Part shown: piece after piece, positions 9,781 to 17,587 of the stretch | How positions within the stretch are numbered: position 1 is the first letter of the stretch | Layout of the letters: each line of letters opens with the position of its first letter | Assembly: GCA_001464275.1 (NCBI GenBank) | Contig: LNFL01000151.1 | Coordinates: forward strand, 1-47,432 | Source of the DNA: Actinobacteria bacterium Ga0077560 | GTDB lineage: Bacteria > Actinomycetota > Thermoleophilia > Miltoncostaeales > Miltoncostaeaceae | DNA: 47,432 nt | Direction: 5' to 3' | The notes under the pieces: model-generated | What the model saw: the letters and a program-made list of their open reading frames with translations, nothing else | Database searches by the model: none | Told to the model about the DNA's origin: nothing | Made by a program: the position numbers and the translations under genes

Positions 9781-10278
9781 ATGGACGACACCGGCGAGAT
9801 CCCGCTCGGCTACCCCCGCTGGTGCTTCGCCGCCGGGTCGGTGCTCTCGGCGGCCGGCCTGGTGCTGAGCGGCTGGCTGGCGGCGCACGCCGGGGCCGTG
9901 GCGGCGGTGGCGCTGGCGGCGTCCTGCGCCGCATGGGCGCTCGGGATGGTGCTGGGCGCGGTGTTCGTGGTCCGGTGGCGGCCGGTCTGGCGCGTGGGGC
10001 CCGAGGGCATCGCCGTGCTGGGCGCCGGCAGGGTGGCCTGGGACGACATCTCCGGGGTGGGCCCGTGGCGCCGCGGGACCTCGGTGCGCATCGCCCTGCG
10101 GGATCCCGCCGCCTGGGCCTGCGGACGCCCGGTGGGCGCGAGGGTCAGCGCCGCCCTGCGCGGGGTGCCCCTGTGCTCGCCCTTCGTGCTGGGCCTGAGC
10201 GGCCTCGACACCGGCCGGGAGGACATCCGCCGGGCCGTGGAGCGGCACGCCCCCGGCCGCTGGCGCTCAGCCGTCTGA
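9781..10278 (+). CDS. Small membrane protein with PH-like domain (STM3941-like)
   Basis: 165 residues: two TM helices (about 16-36 and 42-62), then a soluble domain with VGPEGIAVLGAGRVAWDDISGV, the pattern seen in STM3941-like/PH-like membrane proteins of unknown function, ending in a region with a short helix (GREDIRRAVERH). The ATG at 9781 lies 40 nt after marR; a longer frame would run through marR. Its 3' end overlaps the convergent DUF3291 gene by 12 bp. No biochemical role can be assigned. Confidence 0.7.
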   Translation: MDDTGEIPLGYPRWCFAAGSVLSAAGLVLSGWLAAHAGAVAAVALAASCAAWALGMVLGAVFVVRWRPVWRVGPEGIAVLGAGRVAWDDISGVGPWRRGTSVRIALRDPAAWACGRPVGARVSAALRGVPLCSPFVLGLSGLDTGREDIRRAVERHAPGRWRSAV

Positions 10279-10773
10279 GGTCCGGCCCGGGACGAATCCG
10301 GTGCGGGTCTCCTGCTCCGGCGGCGCCCAGCTGGTGCCGTCCGGTCCGAACGGCCGGGCGAAGGTGAATGCCCTGGGCGTCGAACCGTGCTCTCGGATGT
10401 GCAGCAACCGTTCCTGTGCCTCGGCGACGGTGGGGCGATGCCCGTCCGGCACCCACCACAGCGCCTGATAGGCCTCGGCCATGCGCGCGAACCAGTCGCG
10501 CCGGCGGCGCATGACCTCCAGGTGCGGGCCGTTGTAGACGTAGGCCCGCAGCACGTCGAGGGACTCCCACACCGACATGTTCACCAGGAGCATGTCGTCG
10601 TCGAAGACCGGCACCCCGGTGGCGTCGCCGCCGTCATCCGCCAGGCGCCAGATGAAGCCGTGGGCGGCATCGGCGAGGGCGTTCACCGGGCCCAGCGCGG
10701 CCACGAACCCGGCCAGCAGCGGCGAGTCCAGGGGCTCGCGCAGGCGCGCCACGTTCACCTGGGCGAGCTCCAC
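10267..10773 (-). CDS. DUF3291 domain protein
   Basis: 168 residues with a GTG start at 10771-10773. The N-terminal ELAQVNVARL, the internal HGFIWRL and VNMSVWESLDVLRAYVY segments, and the HLEVMRRRRDWF and WWVPDGHRPTVAEAQERL region are characteristic of DUF3291, a dimeric alpha/beta-barrel-like family whose function is unknown. The start lies 7 nt after the stop of the upstream small membrane protein gene, so the two form an operon. Length is normal for the family. Confidence 0.85.
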   Translation of the reverse strand: MELAQVNVARLREPLDSPLLAGFVAALGPVNALADAAHGFIWRLADDGGDATGVPVFDDDMLLVNMSVWESLDVLRAYVYNGPHLEVMRRRRDWFARMAEAYQALWWVPDGHRPTVAEAQERLLHIREHGSTPRAFTFARPFGPDGTSWAPPEQETRTGFVPGRTSDG

Positions 10774-10780
10774 GTGACCC

Positions 10781-11077
10781 TCAGCCGCCGGACATGATGA
10801 GCCAGCGGCCGCTCACCAGCAGGGCGATTGCGACGCCGCCGGCCGTGATCCCGAGCGCGACGCCCACCCAGCCCGGAACGCGGGAGGCGCCGCGCTCCCC
10901 GGCGACGGCGACGGACACCATGCCGCACACCACCCCGAAGATCGCGAGGATGGGGGACAGCAGCACCAGGGGCAACGCGAGCAGCGCGAGCAACCCGAGC
11001 GCGAGCGACGCGGTGCCCCAGCCGTTGGGGGGGTCGGCCTTGTCCGGATCGGCTGGCGGCAGCGTCGGTATGGGCAT
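10781..11077 (-). CDS. Small DUF4190-like membrane protein
   Basis: 98 residues: a proline-rich cytoplasmic N-terminus of about 18 residues, then three hydrophobic segments (about 22-40, 44-60 and 70-95) separated by a short Arg/Glu loop. The G-W-G-x-A-S-x-x-L-G-L pattern at the start of the first helix resembles DUF4190 proteins. GGAG lies 4 nt before the ATG. A TATTCT box about 40 nt upstream may be its -10. Function unknown. Confidence 0.7.
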   Translation of the reverse strand: MPIPTLPPADPDKADPPNGWGTASLALGLLALLALPLVLLSPILAIFGVVCGMVSVAVAGERGASRVPGWVGVALGITAGGVAIALLVSGRWLIMSGG

Positions 11078-11115
11078 GGGGCTCCATTCGGGGGAAACGG
11101 CAACCGTTGACGGGG

Positions 11116-11121
11116 AGAATA
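11116..11121 (-). promoter_or_regulatory. -10-like hexamer upstream of the DUF4190-like gene
   Basis: TATTCT on the minus strand, about 38 nt before the ATG at 11077, in the 108-bp gap between this gene and the stop of the metallo-hydrolase gene. Confidence 0.35.
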
Positions 11122-11185
11122 GCCCGGCCCGCTCATTCCGCCGGCCGGCGGCGGGCCCGGGGTCCGGCCCCGCCGCCCGCCCGAG

Positions 11186-11896
11186 TCAGCCGCCGAAGGT
11201 GTCGCCCGGCTGCAGCTCCGGGACCTCGACGTCCGCGGGGACCAGCGCGCGCAGCTGCGCCGGCCGGCCGGCCAGCGGGGGCCAGGTGCCGAAGTGCCCG
11301 CAGAGCACCTGCTTCACGCCCAGCAGGCGCACCGCGTGCACCCCGCGTGAGGGCCCCATGGTGAAGTGCCCGCCCATCGGGAGCACCGCGACGTGCGGCC
11401 GGTGGATCTCGGCGAGCAGGGCCATGTCCCCGAACACGTCGGTGTCACCGGCCTGGTAGACGACCAGCCCGTCGGGGAACTCGAGCATGTACCCGGCGGC
11501 CACGCCGCCCTGGAGCATTGCCTGGTCGGGCGCGCCGATGCCGCTGCCATGCACCGCCGTGACCATCGTCGCGGCGATCCCCGCCGCGTCGACGGTGCCA
11601 CCGACGCCCATCTGGACGACGTTGCCGACGCCCTCTCCCTGCAGGTAGGCGCCCACCTCCCAGCTGGCGATCACCGGGGCGTCGGGGTTCTTCGCGGCCA
11701 GGCCGGGCAGGTCGGCGATGTGGTCCATGTGCCCGTGGGTCACCAGGATGGCGTCGACCGAGGGATCCCGGAGCGCCTCCGGGCAGGACGGGTTGTTCTC
11801 CAGGAACGGGTCGACGATGACCCGCTTGCCCTCGGAAGTCGTCCACAGCCAGCTGCCGTGTCCCAGCCAGGTGACGGAGTTGCCTCTCAGATCCAT
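11186..11896 (-). CDS. Metal-dependent hydrolase, metallo-beta-lactamase fold (UPF0173-like)
   Basis: 236 residues. The metal-binding signature THGHMDHI (HxHxDH) is intact, preceded by DPFLENNP and followed by QAGDTDVFGDM and the C-terminal VLPMGGHFTMGP and CGHFGTWPPLAG histidines. This is the UPF0173 / YtkL-like layout of broad-specificity metal-dependent hydrolases. The substrate is unknown. The ATG at 11894-11896 is chosen over the upstream in-frame ATG at 11926 because GAGGGGG precedes it by 8 nt and MDLRGNSVTWLGHGS is the typical N-terminus. Transcribed alone. Confidence 0.88.
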   Translation of the reverse strand: MDLRGNSVTWLGHGSWLWTTSEGKRVIVDPFLENNPSCPEALRDPSVDAILVTHGHMDHIADLPGLAAKNPDAPVIASWEVGAYLQGEGVGNVVQMGVGGTVDAAGIAATMVTAVHGSGIGAPDQAMLQGGVAAGYMLEFPDGLVVYQAGDTDVFGDMALLAEIHRPHVAVLPMGGHFTMGPSRGVHAVRLLGVKQVLCGHFGTWPPLAGRPAQLRALVPADVEVPELQPGDTFGG

Positions 11897-12007
11897 TCGG
11901 GTGTCCCCCTCGGATGCCGTTGTCATCCGGACTGTCGTCCAGTCGGGACGCCGGGCGCAAGCGGCGCTGTGACCGGCGTGTGATCCGTGACGGAACAGGG
12001 AACGAAG

Positions 12008-12071
12008 GACCCGCAGGAGGGGTCAGCTCCCAGCACCCCTTGGGTGTCTGGGACGGGCCGGCGCGAGCCGG
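12008..12071 (+). other. Cluster of three hairpins, possible structured leader RNA
   Basis: In the 219-bp gap between the metallo-hydrolase and the small gene at 12116 there are three successive stem-loops: 12008-12012 with 12020-12024; a long bulged stem 12029-12038 with 12042-12052; and 12058-12062 with 12067-12071, closed by a GCGA (GNRA) tetraloop. GTGTG at 11978-11982 can pair with CACAC at 12110-12114, enclosing them all. I do not recognise a known RNA family. Confidence 0.35.
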
Positions 12072-12115
12072 TCTGATTGATCCCGCCCGGTCCATAAGCC
12101 TCCCAGGGGCACACG

Positions 12116-12316
12116 GTGAACGACCTGATCTCCATCCTCGAAATCGCGTCCGTGAGCGACGTTCGCATGTTCGAGGTGCTCTCCATCGTCGCGGGAAGCG
12201 TCGTGGGGGCACTGGCCGGTCACCGCTGGCAGGCACGCTCACACCGGGCCGACGCCTCGAGCGGCCGGCGGCGGATGCCGCCGGCCGCCGGGTCGTCCCT
12301 CACCCCGCGGCACTAG
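12116..12316 (+). CDS. Hypothetical small protein, possibly membrane-associated
   Basis: 66 residues from a GTG preceded by AGGGG. An N-terminal acidic helix is followed by a hydrophobic stretch (about 21-36, SIVAGSVVGALAG) and a basic, Arg-rich tail. Third codon positions are G/C-rich, but that alone is weak evidence in this genome. It ends 9 nt before the ligase gene, inside whose promoter its stop lies. No homologue recognised; it may be spurious. Confidence 0.35.
   Translation: MNDLISILEIASVSDVRMFEVLSIVAGSVVGALAGHRWQARSHRADASSGRRRMPPAAGSSLTPRH
12261..12288 (+). terminator. strong hairpin before the DNA ligase gene
   Basis: Perfect 12-bp stem (12261-12272 with 12277-12288) and a 4-nt loop. 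It lacks a T-run and overlaps the 3' end of the small ORF, just upstream of the ligase promoter. Confidence 0.45.
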
Positions 12317-12319
12317 ACT
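12314..12319 (+). promoter_or_regulatory. -10-like hexamer of the DNA ligase gene
   Basis: TAGACT, 6 nt before the ATG at 12326, with no ribosome-binding site between; leaderless geometry. Confidence 0.5.
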
Positions 12320-12325
12320 CGGCCC

Positions 12326-13276
12326 ATGGCCCCGCCGCTGCAGCCGCCCCTCGCGCCGCAGCTGGCCCGCCCGGCGCCGGAGCTCCCCGACGGCGACGGC
12401 TGGTGGTACGAGCCCAAGTGGGACGGCTTCCGCGCGATCGCCTTCGTCGATGGTGGCCTGACCGCCCTGCAGAGCCGCAACGGCAAGCCCCTGGAGCGCT
12501 ACTTCCCGGAGATCGCCTTTCCGCCCGGCCGCTATGTGGTGGACGGGGAGATCATCATCCCGGGCCTCGACGGCGGCCAGGAGTTCGGCGCCCTGCAGCA
12601 GCGCATCCACCCCGCGGCCTCCCGGATCGAGCGCCTGTCGCGGGAGATGCCCGCGGTGTTCGTGGCGTTCGACCTGCTCGCGCTCGACGACGCGTCACTG
12701 CTGGAGCAGCCCCACGCGGAGCGCCGCGCGCGGTTGGAGGCACTGGTGGCCGATCCCATGCGGCTCACACCGGGCACCGCCGACCGGGCCGAGGCGGCCC
12801 GCTGGCTGGAGGGCGCGGGGGAGGGGGTGGTGGCCAAACGCGGCGACGCCCCCTACCGGCCCGGTGAGCGCACCGGCATGGTCAAGGTCAAGCGCGTGCG
12901 CACGTTCGACTGCGTGGTGGTGGGGTGGCGGCCCGGCAAGGCCGGGGAGGACACGGTGGGGTCGCTCATCCTGGGGATGTACGAGCCCGGTGACCGGCTG
13001 CGCGTGGTGGGGCACGCCGCCGGGTTCCGGGCCGCGCAGAAGCGCGAGCTGCGGGGACTGGTGCGGGCCTACGAGACCGGGGAGCGGGGGACCGCAGACC
13101 CCAGCCGCTGGAGCGCCGACCGCGAGCTGGAATGGGTGGCGCTGCGCCCGGAGCTGGTGGTGGAGGTGCGGGCCGACCAGGTGAGCGACGGGCGCATCCG
13201 CCACGGCGCCCGCCTGGTGGGGGTGCGCGAGGACCGCGACCCCCTGAGCTGCGGCACGGATCAACTCTCGGGCTGA
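12326..13276 (+). CDS. ATP-dependent DNA ligase (LigC-like)
   Basis: 316 residues, the size of a stand-alone adenylation plus OB-fold ligase. The adenylated Lys is K31 in EPKWDGFRA; further nucleotidyltransferase motifs are VFVAFDLLALD (III/IIIa), EGVVAKR (IV) and VKVKR (V). The C-terminal half carries the OB-fold segment RPELVVEVRADQVSDG with RHGARLVGVREDRDP. Such ligases join nicks in repair and accompany LigD-type polymerases in bacterial end joining. Its 3' end overlaps by 16 bp the convergent polymerase gene. No Ku gene is in the window. Confidence 0.93.
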   Translation: MAPPLQPPLAPQLARPAPELPDGDGWWYEPKWDGFRAIAFVDGGLTALQSRNGKPLERYFPEIAFPPGRYVVDGEIIIPGLDGGQEFGALQQRIHPAASRIERLSREMPAVFVAFDLLALDDASLLEQPHAERRARLEALVADPMRLTPGTADRAEAARWLEGAGEGVVAKRGDAPYRPGERTGMVKVKRVRTFDCVVVGWRPGKAGEDTVGSLILGMYEPGDRLRVVGHAAGFRAAQKRELRGLVRAYETGERGTADPSRWSADRELEWVALRPELVVEVRADQVSDGRIRHGARLVGVREDRDPLSCGTDQLSG

Positions 13277-14274
13277 TCCCTTCGGCGGCTGGGCTGCACC
13301 CGCCGGCCCTCGCCGGCCTGCTTGCGGAAGTGCGGCGGCCACGGCGCGTCGCCCAGCCCCTCGGCCTCGTCGCGGGCCGCGAGCTCCAGCAGCGGGGTGA
13401 TGTCGCCCACGGCGTCGTCGATGCCCGCGGCGGGGTCGCCGCGCTCGGCCAGGCGGGCGGGCACCGTGTCCAGGCGCAGGTCGCCCGGCTCGGCGTCGGG
13501 GACCTCGTCCCAGCGCAGCGGGCACGAGACCAGCGCGCCCGGCACGGCCCGCACCGAGTAGGCGGAGGCGAGCGTGCGGTCGCGGGCGTTCTGGTTGTAG
13601 TCCACGAACACCCCCTCGCGCTCCTCCTTCCACCACTTCGAGGTGGCCCGCCCGGGCATGCGGCGCTCCACCTCACGGGCCAGCGCGAGCGCCGCCCGGC
13701 GCACCTGGGTGAAGTCCCAGCGGGGGGCGATGCGCACCAGCACGTGGATGCCGCGGTTGCCGCTGGTCTTGGGCCAGCCCACCAGCCCGTGCTCGGTGAG
13801 GACATCGCCGGCCACCAGCGCCACCTCGCGCACCTGGCTCCACGGCACGCCGGGCTGCGGGTCCAGGTCCACGCGCAGCTCGTCGGGGTGGTCCAGGTCG
13901 GCGCGGCGCACCGGCCACGGGTTGAAGTCGATGACCCCCAGGTTCACGGCCCACGCCAGGTGGGCGGCGTCCTGGGCCACCAGCTCGGTCGCGCTGCGGC
14001 CGCTGGGGAAGTGGACGGTCGCGGTCTGAAGCCACGCCGGCGCGCCCTTGGGGACCCGCTTCTGGAAGAACGGCTCCTCGGCGGCCCCGTCCACGTACCG
14101 CTTGAGGGTCGTGGGACGGTCGCGCAGGTGCAGCAGGGCGGCGTCGGCGACCGCCAGGTAGTAGCGGCACAGGTCCAGCTTGGTGGCCCCCGTGTCGGGG
14201 AAGAACACCTTGTCCGGGTTGGAGAGCCGGACCTCGCGGCCGGCTACCTCCACCATCACGAACGGACTCGCCAT
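13261..14274 (-). CDS. LigD-type polymerase (archaeo-eukaryotic primase superfamily)
   Basis: 337-residue stand-alone polymerase domain, elsewhere fused in LigD and used in end joining. Metal-binding DLD is at 136-138 (RVDLDPQ), SGNRGIHV at 171-178, and the third acidic residue D225 sits in FVDYNQNARDRT. The N-terminal LSNPDKVFFP motif is typical. The ATG at 14272-14274 gives the family N-terminus; an ATG 40 codons upstream adds no recognisable sequence. Convergent with and overlapping the ATP-dependent ligase, so this is two separate genes and not a broken LigD. Confidence 0.92.
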   Translation of the reverse strand: MASPFVMVEVAGREVRLSNPDKVFFPDTGATKLDLCRYYLAVADAALLHLRDRPTTLKRYVDGAAEEPFFQKRVPKGAPAWLQTATVHFPSGRSATELVAQDAAHLAWAVNLGVIDFNPWPVRRADLDHPDELRVDLDPQPGVPWSQVREVALVAGDVLTEHGLVGWPKTSGNRGIHVLVRIAPRWDFTQVRRAALALAREVERRMPGRATSKWWKEEREGVFVDYNQNARDRTLASAYSVRAVPGALVSCPLRWDEVPDAEPGDLRLDTVPARLAERGDPAAGIDDAVGDITPLLELAARDEAEGLGDAPWPPHFRKQAGEGRRVQPSRRRDQPES

Positions 14275-14358
14275 GCGGTCAGCCTCCCACGCCCGGCGGC
14301 GCGCGGCGACCCTCACGAACCGCTGACCTGCGCACACGGGCCCTTCACACCCATGGGG

Positions 14359-14364
14359 TACGGT
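14359..14364 (+). promoter_or_regulatory. -10-like hexamer of the glycosidase-like gene
   Basis: TACGGT, 8 nt before the ATG at 14373, with no ribosome-binding site between. Confidence 0.45.
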
Positions 14365-14372
14365 GCCGCCCG

Positions 14373-15503
14373 ATGCGGTTCCCCATGCGCTCAACCACCG
14401 CCGTGGCGGTCGCCGCGGCCGCGCTCTCGCTGGGAGCGGTGCCGGCCACCCCCCTGGTGGTGGGGATCCAGGACGACCGCCTGGCCCAGCCGCAGGTGGA
14501 CCCCGGCCCCCGGATCGCCCAGATCGCGGGCGCGAGGGCCCGCATGGTCCGGATCGACCTGCGGTGGGACCTGGTGGCGCTCCGCCGCCCCGCCACGGCC
14601 ACCGACCCCGCGGACCCGGCGTACGACTGGACCCACTACGACCGCGTGGTGGCGGCCAGCCGCGCCCGGGGCCTGCGTCCGCTGATGGTCATCTGGGCCA
14701 CGCCGGCCTGGGCCGCCGACCCCGCCGTGCCGCAGGGCGCCTTCCCGGCCTTCAGCACCCGGCCGCTGCATCCGTCCGACGTGGGCGCGTTCGCCACGGC
14801 CGCCGCCCGGCGGTACGCGCCGCAGGGCGTCATGGACTGGGAGTCGTGGAACGAGCCCAGCATCCCGCTGTTCCTGCGCCCTCAGTACGCACGCGTGCGG
14901 GGCCGGTGGGTGCCGGTGAGCCCCCGCACCTACTCGGCCATCGCGAAATCGGTGTACCGCGGGATCAAGTCGGTGAGCCCGCGCGCCCGTGTGGCCGGCG
15001 GCGTCACCGCGCCCACGGGCGACCTGGACCCGCAGGCCTGCCCGGTGCAGCCCGACTGCCGCATCCGCCCGCAGGAGTTCGTGCGGCTGCTGAACGCCCC
15101 CGGGCTCCGCCCGCCGATGGACGCCTGGAGCCACCATCCGTATCCGCTGCGCCGCCCCGCGGACACCACGCCGCCGAAGCGCTCCTACGTGGACCTCTAC
15201 AACCTGGACGAGCTCTTCCGGGCGCTCGACCGCACCTACCTGCGCGGCACGCCGGTGTGGATCACCGAGTTCGGGTTCGCGACCCGGCGCACCAGCCAGT
15301 ACCCGTTCTTCGTCACGCCGGCCGAGCAGGCCCGGTACATGGCCGACGCGTTCCGCCGCATGCGGGCCACGCCGCGGGTGAAGGTGTTCATCTGGTACCT
15401 GCTGCAGGACCACGCCGACTGGGCATCTGGAATCCTCGATCTCCAGGGAAAGCGCAAGCCGGCGTTCGCGGTGTTCCGTGCACAGGCCGGCCGGCGGCGC
15501 TGA
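14373..15503 (+). CDS. Exported glycoside hydrolase, clan GH-A (GH5/GH39-like)
   Basis: 376 residues. The N-terminus is a signal peptide: basic MRFPMRS followed by a hydrophobic AVAVAAAALSLGAVPA stretch. The TIM-barrel catalytic pair is visible: acid/base E161 in WESWNEP and nucleophile E299 in VWITEFGF, with HHPYPL at 254-259 before it. This layout is typical of cellulase-like clan GH-A enzymes acting on a beta-linked polysaccharide or surface glycan; substrate unknown. It is followed by an exported lipoprotein gene on the same strand. The first ATG is used because a TAnnnT box lies 8 nt before it. Confidence 0.85.
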   Translation: MRFPMRSTTAVAVAAAALSLGAVPATPLVVGIQDDRLAQPQVDPGPRIAQIAGARARMVRIDLRWDLVALRRPATATDPADPAYDWTHYDRVVAASRARGLRPLMVIWATPAWAADPAVPQGAFPAFSTRPLHPSDVGAFATAAARRYAPQGVMDWESWNEPSIPLFLRPQYARVRGRWVPVSPRTYSAIAKSVYRGIKSVSPRARVAGGVTAPTGDLDPQACPVQPDCRIRPQEFVRLLNAPGLRPPMDAWSHHPYPLRRPADTTPPKRSYVDLYNLDELFRALDRTYLRGTPVWITEFGFATRRTSQYPFFVTPAEQARYMADAFRRMRATPRVKVFIWYLLQDHADWASGILDLQGKRKPAFAVFRAQAGRRR

Positions 15504-15624
15504 CCTCCCCCTCGGGGGCCCTTGAACTGGACCTTCGGCGGGGGACGCGGACGCGCGCGCGGGCGGATGCTCGGCGTATTCGGCGATCCGCACGAGGCGG
15601 GCCGTGGAGAGGGAGAGGCAATAC

Positions 15625-16911
15625 ATGAACCACTGGAAGCGGTGGGGCCGCGGTGCCGTGGCCGCGCTGGCCCTGGGTGGCGCGGCCGTCGCATCGTCCG
15701 GCTGCGTCTCGCTGGACAACATCAGCGCCGGCCAGAGGGAGGTCGTCGGTGATGTCTTCATCGGCGCCACCGCCTGTCAGTCCGGGAGCGCAGACTGCTC
15801 CAACGTCGACGTCGTGAACATCGACATCGCTCCGAGCTTCACGGCTCCCGCGCAGTTGCTGGTCGCGTACCGCGTGCCGGCGTCGCTGCCGGCGCCCACC
15901 ACGATCGAGACGGACGCCCCGGTCGTGACGTTCACCGCGAGCCCCAGCTATGCCGCCGAGCTGGAGCGCCTGAGCCCCGCCGGCGCGGGCCGGAAGTGGG
16001 TCGGGTTCATCAGCAACACGATCGACACCGCCGCGGCCGACAAGGACCTGCGCGTCATCAGCACCTGGAAGCTGCCCCAGGGCGCCGACGGCAGCCCGTT
16101 CGCGGGCCCGCTCGCCTTCCGTCCGATCATCGGCAGCCGGCTTCCCGATGCGACCACCCCGGCCGAGGCGCCGGTGCAGTGCGGCCCCGACTTCGCGAAC
16201 GTCGGTCCCTCTGCGACGGTCTGCCTGGACTCACCGCTGCTCGCCACGCTCAGCGAGCCCGACCTCACCCGCACCACGCGCGACCTCGGCATCCTGACCG
16301 GCGCGACCGCGACCGGGCAGTCCGGCACGACGGTCACCGTGCCCTTCACCGCCAAGTACGCGGGCACGTCGACGAGTTCCGCGAACTTCGCCCTCTCGGC
16401 GACCACGGCCGTGCCCGGCGGCACCGCGGTGGTGACGCCCGGCAGCCTGCTGCCCGCCACCGACAGCACCAACCCCGTGTCGGTCGCCGTCACCGTCCCG
16501 GCCGGCACCGCCCCCGGGAACTACGACGTGACGCTCACCGCGACGCTGGGCACCCAGACCCGCGTCCGCACCGGCACGGTCACCGTGACCGCCCCGCCGG
16601 TGGTCACCCCGCCGCCGGTCACCCCGGCCGCGCTGCGCCTCACCGGGACGCTGCCGTCGCGCCTCGCGTTCCTCACGGCCCGCACGCGTGGCGTGAAGGT
16701 GATCGTCCGCTCCAACCGCACCGGCCGCGCGGTCGTGCGCCTGGTGCAGGGCGGCAAGGCCCTCGTCGCGAAGACCGTCACGCTGCGCAACGGCGCCACC
16801 ACCGTGGTCCTGAAGACCCGGAAGGTGAAGGCCGGCGCCTACCGCGTGACCGTCACGTTCACGGCCACCCGGAAGGTCACCACGCTGAAGGGCACGCTCC
16901 GCACGCGCTGA
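15625..16911 (+). CDS. Exported lipoprotein with beta-sandwich C-terminal domains, function unknown
   Basis: 428 residues. The basic N-terminus, hydrophobic AVAALALGGAAVA stretch and SSGC suggest a lipid-anchored Cys27 (the -3 position is Ser, so the lipobox is imperfect). The middle is rich in Thr/Ala/Val beta strands. The segment at about 235-320 resembles an Ig-like or invasin-type fold (GTVTVTAPP). A PP-VTPP linker leads to a C-terminal Arg/Lys-rich beta domain (about 335-428). A GGGAGAGG ribosome-binding site precedes the ATG at 15625. Probably surface-displayed. It ends at a strong terminator. No specific function can be given. Confidence 0.75.
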   Translation: MNHWKRWGRGAVAALALGGAAVASSGCVSLDNISAGQREVVGDVFIGATACQSGSADCSNVDVVNIDIAPSFTAPAQLLVAYRVPASLPAPTTIETDAPVVTFTASPSYAAELERLSPAGAGRKWVGFISNTIDTAAADKDLRVISTWKLPQGADGSPFAGPLAFRPIIGSRLPDATTPAEAPVQCGPDFANVGPSATVCLDSPLLATLSEPDLTRTTRDLGILTGATATGQSGTTVTVPFTAKYAGTSTSSANFALSATTAVPGGTAVVTPGSLLPATDSTNPVSVAVTVPAGTAPGNYDVTLTATLGTQTRVRTGTVTVTAPPVVTPPPVTPAALRLTGTLPSRLAFLTARTRGVKVIVRSNRTGRAVVRLVQGGKALVAKTVTLRNGATTVVLKTRKVKAGAYRVTVTFTATRKVTTLKGTLRTR

Positions 16912-16927
16912 GCCCCCTCGCCCGGAA

Positions 16928-16952
16928 CCGGGGCGCCCGTCGGGCGCCCCGG
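16928..16952 (+). terminator. terminator after the lipoprotein gene
   Basis: Perfect 11-bp GC stem (16928-16938 with 16942-16952) and a 3-nt loop, 17 nt after the lipoprotein stop; no T-run. Confidence 0.65.
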
Positions 16953-16966
16953 ACCGCGGCGGGTTC

Positions 16967-16972
16967 TATCCT
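16967..16972 (+). promoter_or_regulatory. -10-like hexamer of the SpoU methyltransferase gene
   Basis: TATCCT, 6 nt before the GTG at 16979; leaderless geometry. Confidence 0.5.
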
Positions 16973-16978
16973 GGGGCG

Positions 16979-17587
16979 GTGGACCGCTTCCGGAATCCGT
17001 CGTACCCCGCCCGCGCGGCCTTCGACGACCCGCGGAACGTGATCGACCACTTCAAGTACTGGCGCCACGACGCGATCCGGGCGGCGCTGGACACCCGCCG
17101 GAACCCGTTCGTGGTGGTGCTCGAGAACTTCGCGCACGACTTCAACATCTCCACGGCCATCCGCAACGCCAACGCGTTCCTGGCGCGTGAGGTCTGGATC
17201 GTGGGCCGCCGCCGGTACGACCGCCGCGGCGCGATGGGCACCCACCGCTACCAGCACGTCCACCACGCCCCCGAGCCCGGGGAGCTGCTCACGCGGCTGC
17301 GCGGTGAGGGCATGCGCATCGTGGCCGTGGACAACATCGAGGGCGCCCGCAGCCTGGTGGGGTACGAGTGGCACCGGGACACCGTGATGGTGTTCGGCCA
17401 GGAGTCCATCGGCGTCTCGCCCGAGTCACTGGCCCTGGCCGACGACGCCGTCTACATCCCGCAGTACGGCTCCACGCGCAGCATCAACGTGGGCAGCGCG
17501 TCGGCCATCGCCATGTTCGGGTACGCCTCAGCGGTGCTCGACCCGCCCGCCCCGTGGGACGGGGTGGGTCAGCCCGCCGACCAGTAG
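16979..17587 (+). CDS. TrmH/SpoU-family RNA 2'-O-methyltransferase
   Basis: 202 residues with a GTG start. SPOUT-fold motifs: VVVLENFAHDFNISTAIRNANAF (motif 1, with the NxxxxxR-like segment), VMVFGQESIGVSP (motif 2) and VYIPQYGSTRSINVGSASAIAMFGYA (motif 3, the knot forming the SAM site). It methylates a ribose in tRNA or rRNA; the target nucleotide cannot be read from the sequence. Its 3' end overlaps the convergent DsbA-like gene by 19 bp. Confidence 0.9.
   Translation: MDRFRNPSYPARAAFDDPRNVIDHFKYWRHDAIRAALDTRRNPFVVVLENFAHDFNISTAIRNANAFLAREVWIVGRRRYDRRGAMGTHRYQHVHHAPEPGELLTRLRGEGMRIVAVDNIEGARSLVGYEWHRDTVMVFGQESIGVSPESLALADDAVYIPQYGSTRSINVGSASAIAMFGYASAVLDPPAPWDGVGQPADQ

Noticed and set aside
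11973..12116. 6S RNA
   Set aside because: A short stretch (GGTCC followed by AAGCCT) recalls the 3' part of 6S RNA, but I cannot draw the long closing helix and central bubble.
13261..14274. Idea that the ligase and polymerase genes are halves of one broken ligD
   Set aside because: They are on opposite strands with intact starts and stops, so no single frameshift or stop could have split one gene.
14391..15770. 459-residue minus-strand open frame
   Set aside because: Fully antisense to the glycosidase-like gene, which has a signal peptide and both catalytic Glu residues; the minus translation is Arg/His/Gly-rich.
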